Of a DNA stretch of 64,000 bases, positions 48,546-60,720 are shown in pieces. The notes beneath the pieces are model-generated. The model worked only from the letters and a program-made list of their open reading frames with translations, did not search any database and was not told where the DNA came from. This DNA is from Ignelater luminosus. Its lineage: Eukaryota; Arthropoda; Insecta; Coleoptera; Elateridae. The position numbers were made by a program, and so were the translations under genes. The stretch spans positions 386,267 to 450,266 of the forward strand of contig VTPC01000674.1 of assembly GCA_011009095.1 (NCBI GenBank), written 5' to 3'. How positions within the stretch are numbered: position 1 is the first letter of the stretch; each line of letters begins with the position of its first letter.

Positions 48546-49663
48546 GGATTTAAACACAACACAAACTTGAGAGAACGAGGTTCCAGGCGACCGATCTATA
48601 ATGCCGCAGATAAATGCGTACGTATTATTGCCATGAAATTGTCTCAGATATGAAAAACTATGAACTTGTATCTTCTACGAAGCAGGATCTTGTCAAGTGA
48701 TTTTAGAGCTCTAGACATGACTGATTTGACGAACCCTCAATGTCTAGATTGTTTAATAAACAGAATACATAAAGAATTTCAAGGACCAGAATCACGAAGT
48801 CAGTTCCAACATTTGTTTTTAAATCGAAATATGGTTTTGAATGAAAAAATTTCTCAGTGATTTTAGAATGCAAAGAAACAATACACTATTGTGTTCCTTT
48901 GATAGTCTTTAAAAGCTTTTTATTGAGTATCTTCAAATGACCTATTAATATACCATTGTTTAGAAGTATTCTTTTGGACAGGCAAAAACGGAAACTTTAC
49001 TGTAATTTGTTTTCTAGAGGCGAGTGAACAGACTGACAACACAGCAATTGCTTTTCATATTGCTGGCTGGAAAACGTCATGATATAGTTAAGATCCTGAA
49101 ATGCTGACTCTTCGTTATTCACGTACAAGAAAAAACAATGCAACTTATTACACTTTCCTTAATTTTAATTTCAGGTATAGTATGCTGCTCCGAAAAGGTC
49201 CACTATGAAATCTACCTTTATTTCGGGGTAATACATACATAGACGTGAGTTTGTGCGTAGTAGAGTTCTTCTTGGCTCTATTTTCGAGCGTACCAAACAT
49301 GACCAAAACCGAATGTCACCGTTGAAATTATGGGGAGGCAGATTTCTATTTTACTAGACTCAGAGTCGTTGTTTTCTTTGGGATTGCCTATCAACAAAAA
49401 CAAATTAAAGTTGTACTGTAACCAATGGTAAGAAAGTCAGAAGTTTGAATATACATGCTATGATATTAGGATTTGATTTCTAGCAAGCTAACTATCTCTT
49501 GCTATCTAGAGAGACTCAGATTTAGAACAAAATAAGAATCTACAACCAAATAATAGCCAGTTCACTTAAATATGCCTCTTTGACCTGAATATGATCTATT
49601 AAAAGTTGCCTAATCATCTCTAATATTTCAGTCGAGTGTGGTTCGTCGTGGTTGCTTTACTCC

Positions 49664-50667
49664 CAGAAGCGGATTTAGGTTTGATTGCGCCCTAGGCCTT
49701 CGTTGATATGGCGCATTTTTGTTTTTTAAAATTGTATATAAAATATACAGGGTGTTCCGTAAATGACAATAAAGCTTCAGGTAAACACCTTCTTCTATGA
49801 GTGCTTATTGCAAATCTGCAAAAAGAAAATGTCTCCTCAGCTTAGTTTTCTTGTACAAGTGGTCAGAAGTTCTTAAACCTAAATAAACAGAAACCAAAGA
49901 ATCGAATCCAAATGAGGCCATTACCAGTTCAACCAATGAATCTGTTGAAACAACAATTACCCTTGAGAAAGCACAGAACTGTTATATTTCTCTTTTTGAA
50001 GATGCTGCTAAAAATTGAATTACCAAAAAATAGATATGACAAACATGCAAGTCTTGGATGTACTGATAAATCTGATAAAATTAGTTGCTAGCAATTCTTT
50101 CAATTTTTGACAATTTTATGGTCCATTATCACTGGAATAAAATTGATAAATCTTTGATTTCTTGCATTGCTTTGGTTCCAGTATCCGAATAATTTCCTTT
50201 TTTTGGTTCGTGTGACAAATCTAAGTACGTTGGAACATTCGTGTTTTCAATATTGGCATCTTAAGAGGTTGAGGGAGGCTGCTATTTAAAGCTTTATTGG
50301 TATTTACGGGACACCCTGTATAATAAATAAAACGATTAAAAAAATTTGCTGTGGCAAAAAACAAAGAGTTGAGAAAAATCTATTCAATTTTTTTATATTT
50401 TTATAATTTACGAAATTTTCAATTGGTCAATTAATATTTTTTTTATTTCAATAATTAGATACTTAACCATGTTAAGGTTATAATTCTCCGGTGGAAAAAA
50501 TAATATTTTTGAAACATTTCTAAGATTTTTTCATAGTCATCGGGAAACTCCATGAATTTTGAATTTTTATCGTCTCTCAAATTTTGCGGCGTCTCAAATT
50601 TTGACGCCCCTTAAATCCTGCCGCCCTAGGCCCGGGTCTCGCGGGCCTAAGCCTAAATCCATCACTG
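49664..50667. mobile_element. hAT-like element interrupted by a MITE
   Basis: The ends CAGAAGCGGATTTAGG and, inverted, CAGTGATGGATTTAGG match, and GCCCTAGGC lies near both ends. Flanks TTTACTCC (49656-49663) and TGCACTCC (50668-50675) agree at 6 of 8 bases, as for an aged 8-bp duplication. The MITE at 49748-50318 is nested inside, so the host element is only about 430 bp. No transposase remains. Confidence 0.75.
49748..50318. mobile_element. 571-bp TA-flanked MITE nested in a hAT-like element
   Basis: It begins CAGGGTGTTCCGTAAATGAC and ends with the inverted form GTATTTACGGGACACCCTG; TA flanks both ends. The AAAGCTT block near the left end also recurs inverted near the right end. It has the CAGGGTG start also seen at 14501 but a different interior. 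Confidence 0.85.
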
Positions 50668-53624
50668 TGCACTCCATGTTGAAAAGATCTCGATTGTCAT
50701 CAATGACCGATTCTCCACGATAATTCACAAATAGAAGTTTCAAAATTTTGATCTTTCATAAAAAGTCATAATGAAAGGAACAACAACCTATTGAAGTTTT
50801 GGGAGTATTCTATTTTCAAATTTTAAAATTTCCAAAACACTTTTTATGAAGATAGAAACGAGCGGATCAAAGACCAAAGATCACAATTTTCTGCAATTGT
50901 AAAATTGTTATAATTAGATACGATCTAAGTGAAAATCATTACGGTTGACAGCCGCTAAAAAATTTTGAGTAAAAGTGAAAACCTAAACAGTTTTACTACT
51001 TTCATTCCTTCCAGAACAAGGTACTTCCAAAGAACGAAGATTTGATGCTTTTTTCTATCAAACGTTGTGATATTTTTCAATTAACAGGAAGGGATCACGA
51101 CGGCCACGACTATCGACTCACAGGGTTTTGTGTATTTATAGGATAAACAAAGCCGATTTCTTATGATTTGCAAATATTCTGTGAGTTGTTCGTTCTTACT
51201 AACTTGTGCCTATCTTTTTGATGTTTAAGATCTTGAATTGATCTCTTAGATTTCCACCATACGTTTCGTTTTTGTTTCTATTTCCAACCAAATAAGTAGA
51301 TTCTGAAATAGCGTTTCCTCTCAGAAACAGTTAAGATTCACCATAAGGGGCGTGACGTCAATGTCAATCTAGACAAGAATGTTAAGAGCCGGAAACAAAT
51401 TCAAGTTTCAAAGTTTTGTTTAAACAAAGAAATATAAAATAAAGGAACCATACACAATCTTAAAACAAAAATTATCTGTCCTGTACTATTGAAATTAGGT
51501 AGACCTTCCATTAGAAAAAAAAGTGTTTACATTTCTGTATTGCGTTGAAACAAAAAAATCTACGTTAAACATTCGTCCAAACCATAAATTTAAAATTACC
51601 AATTTTACTAATTTGACCAACCATATAGGTTTGTAGAATAAGATACACTCGAAAAATGAAAATTGATTTTTCCGACTTAAGGTATACCTACCCTGTTTAA
51701 AAATAGGTCGCATCACATATTAATTAAACGGAGATGGTAAATAAAAATAAGGTCTCTCTAAACTATTTTGTATTAATTATTAATGATTGTATTAATTATC
51801 AACAGATAAAGTAAAATAAAAAGAAATAAATCAATAAAGGTGCTTGAACTGCAGTCATGTGTTCATGTGCGGATGTATTTCAAGTTAATATTCATGTCCA
51901 TATATGAATGATTTGAGATCTACATCTAAAGCGTTCATAACTGTACTTTAACTAGAAATATTAGATATTTGTTTTAAACTTTTTATCATGACCTCCATCA
52001 CGGCCATAAACGATTGATGTTATACATTTATCTGGGTATTATAGTGTTCGACGTTGTGTCCAACAATGTAATGTTGATGGACAAATCCTTCCTCTCGAAG
52101 TTTCAGGTTAGCTATTCATGACCTCTCATTGTGAGTACGTTTCCTATTGTCCATCATTTAAAATTTTATGGAAGCTAGTAAACAGCGTCGACAGAAATAT
52201 ACTTTCAAAAATGTCTTGGGCTTTGTAAGGGTAATTGCCTTCTGTCAGATTAAAACTTGAGTATTATGTATTTTATCTTAACAGAAACGCCACCATAAAC
52301 TAAGGAAGAAAAAGACATTTATTTATTTCTTCCAAGTTATATATTTTGTTCGAGCATTGTTGGTAGTCTTGTATTCATATATTGAAACTTCAGGCAACTA
52401 AAATAACTCGAGATTATCTTCAGTAGAATGTAAATTTACTTCAAGAGAATTGTGAGTGGGTAGACGGGGTTATCTATTATCTTGTTTCTTGGCACGCCCA
52501 TACTTATCTTTTCTGAACTTCTACTTTAATATCAAGTCTGTTAAAATAAATCCCCAATGTTATCCTTTGAAACAACTTCGTTTAATTATGACGGGGCAAT
52601 ACATTGTAAATGTGAAATTACCTACCGGTTTTCCTTAATTGCATCAATGTTAAAACTTAATGAACAGATGGTAAATTTGCATATTTTTAAAGATGCATTC
52701 AATACGCATTTTTCAGCAGGTTTTGTTTGTAATTTTAGTATATTATGTTTCAGCTATATAAATAACTGGTTTGGGCTTTTGTAAAGCTAATTCCAATATT
52801 TACTACAAGGTGAGAGTTTGAAAACCTGTTACATCCTACAATTAATATCAAAAGAATTCTTTGATTATACTTAAAACGATAAAATTCTAATCAATTATTA
52901 TGTAAATCTTGTTGTTTGTTACTTTGGATGTAAGAAATCTGGAGGCAGAATAGAAAATATTCTGATTTATTTCGTAATAAATAAAGATAAGCTTAACTGG
53001 TGTATTAATTATAAATCATCGAGATAAGGAAGGAAGATCCAGTGAAAAATACCTATGCAATTTCTTGTCTTTGAGACATAATTAAAGAGGTACAGTTAAC
53101 CGGAATGCTTCCAGTATAAAAGTTAACCAATATAATTTTAAATGGCTTGTTAGTAAGTTGAATTTATATCACCCCGTATAAGATAAAAACGTTAACAGGA
53201 AATTCTCTAAATGGAGGTTACCTACGATGAATTTTTCTCGTATATGATACATGTGGCGAAACATTCTTCAGAGAATTTGCTTTATATTTTCACATGGGAA
53301 TATTTAAATTAGATCTAGTAACTTCTAATTAGGATCTTCTTCAATATTATTTTGATTTTTACTGAATACAAAGCTTACGTTTCATATAAAGTTCTTAGAA
53401 TCCTCGCTTCAGGTTTTTTCTGTCCTAGTAATAAGATGGATTTTAAAAAATGTAAATCATTAAACGTAAAGTTTTTTGAGACACAGTTATTCTTTCTGTA
53501 ACCCAAATTCAACGTCTATTGTCCTCCATTTCTGCTTTATACCGTGTATATGCTTTCATTGATGTCTTGCTTAAGGGCAAAAATAAAAGAAACCGCTGTT
53601 TTTGTTATTATGGTCTCTCCAATT

Positions 53625-53685
53625 GTTACGAGTTGGATGGCTGAGCTTAGTGGGAACCGGCGGTCCTAATCTCGCAAAGGAAGTA
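53625..53685 (+). other. Weak tRNA-like (possible SINE head) sequence
   Basis: GTTGGATGGCTGAGCTTAGT resembles a tRNA/SINE A box and is locally GC-rich, but no B box (GGTTCGAATCC) follows at the right distance. It is not a functional tRNA as far as I can fold it. Confidence 0.15.
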
Positions 53686-56260
53686 CACAATTACGATTCA
53701 CTTCTAATGTTAATTCTTTCATTAGAATCTTAATTGAGTAGAATGTGATTTATGTGTGGGCATTATTATGCTTAAAACTAAAAGTAAACGTAACAAAGCA
53801 AATAATTCTTTCTTTTTGAACAATAATAAATAATATTGTTATTTATTCCGCGGAATTCAACAATTCTTCTCGAATTGGGGACACAACATTCACCTTTCAT
53901 GCAAATTGTTGGAGAAATTTCTCGATTTAATTATTAGAACTTGATGTAGTAGATATGTATAATTGTGATGGGTGGAAATTAAAAATCTACTAGAAGGTCA
54001 AATCTTATGCTTTGTTGGGTCGTTTCCTATGTAAATAGTTGATTGGAATTATAAACTAAACTTATAGTAGTTGTCGACAGAAAAATTCTCAGTATCGTAA
54101 GATTGATAGTTACGGTTTTGCTTTCAGAAAAAAGAATGAAGGAAAAAATATAATATAAATAAAAACTGAGATAATTCTTATAATGTCCTTGGACGTTTCT
54201 ACGATTTTACCATTTATTATATCAATAGACTTCTCGTAGTGTTCCCTTTACAAATGGTAAAATCTTTAATGAACGTATATCACTCAGAAAAGTGTGAAAA
54301 TGTAATTGACAGAAATGCTAAAATGTTTTAAAAACGGGAAGGGGTTAGAAAATTTAACTGGAAAAAATGGTCATTGCCAAAACGAAATCCATTTAATTGG
54401 TGTTGAACATAGTAATATTTATTGCATGGCACAAAAAAAGTATTATTATCATAGAGGATGTCGAAATATAATCTCTGTCATCATTGTGTCCACTTTTCCC
54501 TAAGGACTGCCATGTTATCTTGGTGCGAGTTTCGAGTGATCAGACAAGATTCTAAATTAACTTTCTTCAGCTTCGGTTTCGTAAGGCTAACAGTATTTCA
54601 TGAACTACTTACACTTACAGTAGCAGTAAGCTTTCGTTCTTATTACCATTCAATACCATAAAATTATTCTCCGGAGATACCTATTGATCTTTGTTTCAAA
54701 TGTAGACATATAAATTGTCTTGGAGAAGCCATGATTTTATCTCGAACGAAATCATTTTAAAGAGAACTATTAAAATCAAGTAGGCGTTACATAGAAAAAT
54801 AGTAAGACCTAGATCCTAATTCGATATTACTTTCCACACATGATACTTTTTAAACGACGTACCAATTATAGTGGATAATATTTAGGCACCTCATGAGTTG
54901 CCCATTCCGAATCTAAATGAGAGCTTGTGCAATTTTTATCTTGTTGAGAAGTTTTGTTTAGTAAAATGCCAATAGAGAACAGTTTCTTAAGTAATCAGAT
55001 TTTAACGTCGTGAGTTAGCAATTACACAGTTAGGCTTTTGGGGCGCATTCGAACCGGGATCACTTGTATCATGATAAACAATGACCTATGTGCAACACGG
55101 GAGATTTTTCCACTTTTTTTCAAGCCGATTTGGGACATCTTATGTAGTCCTGATTACGACTCTAGGGCCTACCTCAAATTTGTTTCTAACAAAATACAAT
55201 AGATAACAATTTTTTCCAAGTGTTTCATGCGAGGAAAAAATTTGGGAACGGAGTGTTCAAAAGTTACTTGAATGTTGAATCATCTTTGCTTAGTACAGAG
55301 CGAAGTCTCGATTTTGAACCCAAGAATCACTACCAAAATGAAACTTTGGCACATTATCTTGATATGATAAGATAGCGTACTATCGTTGCTAAACCCTTTT
55401 GACTATACTTTAGTCTAAAACTTTAGACTAAAACCGAAAGAAGAGAAGTGGCCCTAAACTGCTCGCTATTTGTTGTAAATGACAGTCATGGATCTTTTCC
55501 TTTTGAAAACTAAACACAGTGAATACATTAATACTCACACATGTTTCCTTTCTAGTCAGGAAGGTTCCTACCAAGATATGCTGACATACAAACACTTGCG
55601 AAGATTTCATTTTATCTCATTGTTAGATAGCGAAAACATATTGGCGTATTACGCTGTTTTGGGGAAAGAAACGCTTATGGAGCATTTTTGTATATTTTGT
55701 ATTGTTTGATGAAAGAAAATCGTACTAAATTTAGAAGAGCACTTGATTTTGTTTTGGTCATCAGTTTAAAGAAAGGTTCTACTTTCAGCATTCTTGAAAA
55801 AAAACTGAAAGAGTACTTATTTTCGTTTCTCGTGAACCAAGGGAATTAGACATCTTATAATCTACACAGCTGTGTTTTTAATTTGTATCCATTTAAACAA
55901 GAGTACTCTTCCCAACACTTACTGATTGGAAATTTTTAAATCAAAAACAAAACACAAGAAAGACATTTTTTCTGATATCTACTTCCGTTGGAATTGCACG
56001 TTAGGCGCAGCCCAAGAGCGCTACTTGTAAGGAGCACGAAAGTAAATTGAATATACGTATATTTTGGAGTCCGACAGAGATTCCCATGTCTGATTTGGAG
56101 TAGAGCCTGAGGGGCATTCCCCAAGTCATCGTTTCGGAGTCCGTGGAAGACCTTCTCGATGAATACCTGCAGAAAATTTCAAACCTAGTCCTAGCTGTAG
56201 TAAAGATACTATAATGTAATGGGAAAGGAAAAGGTGCGAGGGTACAAAAATAATTTTTTG

Positions 56261-57460
56261 CTTAAAGGGGATTACAACACAAAAATCGTAATTTATTTTT
56301 AACATATTTTTGTAGGTCATTGAAATGGAATTCGAATCGTCTAAGTCCCGTTTTGATACCCGGAATAGTTACGTAAATATTGCTTGTTAAAGATTTGAGT
56401 ATGACGTCAAAGCGCAAGACGGTCGTGTTGTGTCTATCTGCAGCATTGTATCAGGAACCGATTTATTGCACTCTTAGATCAAATTACACGTTGCGACAAA
56501 TACATGTCAATTCCGTTATGTTATGTGGATTCTTTCAGTAAGCATTTAAGACTGTTGCCGTAAATCTTTAAGGGTGAAATATTCATATTTTAACCGATAA
56601 GCCTTTATAAATCTAAATCGAGTGTCCAAATTAAAATTTGTTTGTTTTTTGTAGAATAATATTTATTTGTGTTTTATTTTTAAATGAATGTAAATTTCTT
56701 CGTGAGAATTTTGAAGAAGTGATATAATTCTAATAAATAACGAATATTAAACACCACATGAAGAACAAGATAAATTAAGTGCTGTAAATGCAGGAATTGT
56801 AGATGTTGACTGATGAGGAAAGCATGTGTTGTGTTGAAAGAAGTTAAAAATAAGGATCTTTGTTGTTACCGAGTGTCCCCAATTTTCAAAACTAATCTAA
56901 CCCGCAAGTAAAGACCTATGCAGTAGGCTAGACATATAATGTCGGCTTAAAAATAAAAATTCGTTTTAAGAAAGAATTGCTAACTGCAGAAAATGTTTTA
57001 AACAAAACTATAAATATAAACAATTCACCGCGTGATAAATTCATGGACATTTGCAGCATTCTAGCCATATAGCAAATCGTTTTGGGGAATGATTCCTGTT
57101 TGGAAATTTATAAAAAATATTCCCTTTCCTGAATTGTTTTTATTCTTTGAACTATTTCTATAACTGTACACACTACATGCAGGCACTTTTAAATTAAGTT
57201 TAAAACTTAATCTTAAAACTGCTTGTAAAAACACCAGGAAATGTGAACGCAATGTACGTAAACGTCGAGCTTATCTCGCGACGGGTCTGCGCTTTGACGT
57301 CACACACATTTCAATTATTACTCATAACTTCATTATCGTATCAGATAAACTTCCGAGAAATTACACACGAATAGAAATACCTGAAAACTTCAATTTGAGA
57401 CAAACTTGTTTTGTGTTGTGATCCTCTTTAAGGGCGCCGACATGCTTTGAGCCGGCCCTG
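56261..57460. repeat. Inverted-repeat element with hAT-like right terminus
   Basis: Left-arm TGACGTCAAAGCGCA (56402-56416) is inverted at 57287-57301. Outward, TTAAAGGGGATTACAACACAAAA matches the inverted right arm near 57405-57432. The right end CCGGCCCTG at 57460 resembles CAGGGCCGG hAT termini. The left terminus appears lost. No transposase was recognised in the interior. Confidence 0.55.
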
Positions 57461-59289
57461 GTAGTAACTAAACGTTCCAATTCACTCTGTATTATAGTCA
57501 TTTAATAGTTTTTTTCTGATAAACAACAGCGTTTCAATAAATTAAATGTGTGACTATTAAACATACATTATTAATTTAATTTACCTATATATGGTAACAA
57601 AACATAAGAAGTTCTAAGTAAGTTCACGATATCATCTTGATTTATTGTAACCTATGAAAGGAAGTAGTTCATGCCGTGTTTATTTACCGTTCGCATAATT
57701 TTAAGCTTATTAGTGGTAAACATACATAGGTGATATTTTCATTACGAGTATTAAAATCACCATTTATGTAAACAAAAAGTAACCAGTTGAATCGCTTATT
57801 AACACTTCTTATGCATCGAACATTTTGCAATGTACCGTTGTGAATTTGTTTTTGCAAAACTCGTTAGAACTTGGCTAAAATTGTTACGGTTCGAAGCAAA
57901 ATAAAGCGGTTGATAAAACAATAAGAAGAATAAAGACTAAAAAACTTTTTAAATGACATGACCATGTAAATGCTAATCATGCTATGTCCTAGAATATCTC
58001 GGAGGGTGTAGATCTATGTGCGACTTCGTTCTCATACCATGGAATTTATTTCCTTGAAGCTTGAACTAGAAAGAGTAGTTTTTCAAGTTAGTCAAGTTGA
58101 TAATTAGCAATATAGCAAAATGATAATAAAGAGTTTCGATTCCTATAACGAAATGTGAACATTGTAGTTTGCTATATTATGTATCTATTAAAAGCTGAAT
58201 GATTGAAATATCTTTGGCGAATGTACATCTAAACATAATAAATAATTAAACGTTCCTGTATATTTTTCCATTACTTTATTATAAACAAATCTTCGATAAC
58301 CACTCATATTTGTGGGATCCTAATAATTTTTATCTAAAATATCAAAGTTCATAATATTAAAAATGACATGAGAAATTTTATGGTATTTGTTTATTATAAG
58401 CCATTAAAAATATTATGTTAAAACTGTTACATAACAAAATTAGAACTTGAAAAATAAACAAAATCTTACACGAGCTTTTCAGTTATGTTTATTAGCTTAA
58501 ATGTTACAGATATGTGGGAAAACATAAATTAACAAGTTTAATGAAGAAAAAACTAGTTTAACAAATATGAAGGTTTGTTTTAATTCCGTTTTTTCGTTTT
58601 CGACATTTCATGCTGATTGATTGATTATCTGGTTTGTAATTATTTCCCAAATCGGTTAATAGTTCAACAATGTCGTGATATTTTAGGATGGTTTACCACT
58701 AGTTCTTGTTCTGTTACTTACTGTATTATGTATCAATTTATAATTTTCTTCTTATGGAAAATTAATGCTGTATTAGGAAAAAATAATATATTAGCAGAAT
58801 AGCAATTTATCATGATTCAATTGTGTCATTCGTGACGCAATAATTAATTGAAACAAAAGGAATTCGAAAAATTGGTTTATGCAATCTGATTAATTTGTGA
58901 TATTTAGAATATAACGTAACTCCAATCATTTTTAGTAACAATTTTGAAAGATATTTATCACTCACTATCAATCTACAAGAATATTACTGTGGGTCAAATT
59001 GAAATGATGTTAGAAATAATGGTTAACGGGTACCTACCTAACGATCATTTAAAAATGTACCATTAGGAAAAGAAATAATAATAATAAATCGACATATAAA
59101 AATAGAAGTGGAAAAACATGCCTAAACATTATTAAGGGTTACTGCTTTCTACATTTCATGATTTTGAATTAGTGCCTATAATAAATCATTCGACGCTGTA
59201 TTTAAATGGCATTGGTTATATTAAAATGCCTAATTGGATTATAATAGAATATGTAAAGTGATTTAAGAGTATTAAAAAGCCTAAAATTA

Positions 59290-59545
59290 CCTAAATATGA
59301 AATTATGCAAAATCACGAGCGTCGGCCCGCTTTTGGAGGGCTCGAGTTTTCAGCTTGTTAAGAGCGTTCGCTAGCTAACTCAGAGGGGTAGAAATTTTTG
59401 GGGTGTAAAGAGCGAGGTACTGTTTGGGACAGAAATGGGTGGTTACAAATAAGCCTGTGTGGGGTACAAGAGGCGTAAACAACCTCCACGGTATCAGGTC
59501 ATCGGGGTCATTTTTCGGCAAGCTTCCACCGATTCTGCTTGTAAT
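59290..59545. other. GC-richer segment of unknown nature
   Basis: About 250 bp stand out from the AT-rich surroundings (GTCGGCCCGCTTTTGGAGGG, CCTCCACGGTATCAGGTCAT). No open frame, RNA fold or terminal repeat explains it. It may be a SINE or transposon fragment. Confidence 0.25.
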
Positions 59546-60209
59546 TGCGATTTTATTTTGTATTTAAATATAATTTCATTATTATGATTTGATATAATGT
59601 CGATTAGTTATTGTGGAAGTTAATTTTTAAACAAATAAGGTGATGAGCTGAATAAATAGAAATTTATTATTCCAATAGTGGGCGGTACAAATAGAAAATG
59701 ACACATTACCTACTTGGCAAAAGAGAAATATTTCTAAATTACATTATTTACAGGGAAAAAAAGTTATCCACTTTTAGGATTTTGTCAATAGATTTCAAAT
59801 TATTTTAGCACTATTAGCTGCTGCTTCATAATAATTTTAGTAACAGTGTCATTCATTTAGTTTTTGTAGTACTTATTTTATAATTTATTGTTATTACTTT
59901 ATTAGTAGGCTGGCCGGTTGAGTGTCGTACACCGTCCGGACTCGGCAGCCAACGACGCAGAAGTAAAATATTAGGCTATGTAAAATAAAAGAAATCCCTG
60001 TTCCTTTCCTCGAATTTTGCTTCTAACGAAACTTTACAATCAGTTTATATAGATAATACGCATAATCTCTAAATAAATTTAAATTACAAACTCGTGGAAA
60101 GCAAAGCTTCTCTCTAAACATTTTAAAAATCATTTTAACGACATTTATTTCATTGTCTTTCCCATTCTTTTACAAAGGTAGTTCATATTGTTTATATTGA
60201 AAAAAATAT

Positions 60210-60240
60210 ACAGTGTGTCCGAAAAGTATGGAATATCCTA
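60210..60240. mobile_element. Possible single MITE terminus
   Basis: TATACAGTGTGTCCGAAAAG followed by TATGGAATA looks like the end of a TA-targeting element. No inverted partner was seen in the window. Confidence 0.35.
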
Positions 60241-60720
60241 TATATCTCAGTAAATATGAATTTTATAGAAAAATGTTTCCTATAAAAGTTGTTTAGTGTT
60301 TAGTTTTACATTACAGGGCAATACTAAATAACTATTTTTTAAAAAAACAAAAGCACAACGAATAATGCTTCAATTTTTTTAATGGGAAGGTATCCCTTTA
60401 TTGTACTCATTTGATAGAGAATGTTTTTTGACTTTGATACACTTGCATAAGTAAATTTTGATTAAAACGCAAAAAATTGTTTGAATAACGCTTAAAAGTT
60501 TATTTATTCATCTGTTACCTATCCAGACGCGGTCTTTTAAATTTTCAATATCATCTAATCACATTATGGTCGGTATGATACACTTTTGTTTGTTGCAACA
60601 ATTGAATGCATCGTAGAAATGTCAGTTAATAACCGAACTGAAGCGAAAAGTTATTTGTTTAATTAATTTAAGCATTTTGATTAACGTGAGGATAACAAAG
60701 TTACAAAAATACGACTTGCT

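Larger units (their letters stand above)
44244..60180 (+). other. Sequence downstream of EGF exon 2, presumed second intron
   Basis: No cysteine-rich exon with the needed phase was recognised on the plus strand, so the next EGF exon is probably beyond the window. The segments 44.3-47.6, 50.7-56.2 and 57.5-60.2 kb show only AT-rich non-coding sequence apart from items listed separately. Confidence 0.4.

Noticed and set aside
54990-55120. tRNA gene on the minus strand around GGTTCGAATGCGCC
   Set aside because: The B-box-like motif is present, but the T-stem and anticodon stem do not pair properly and no A box was found.
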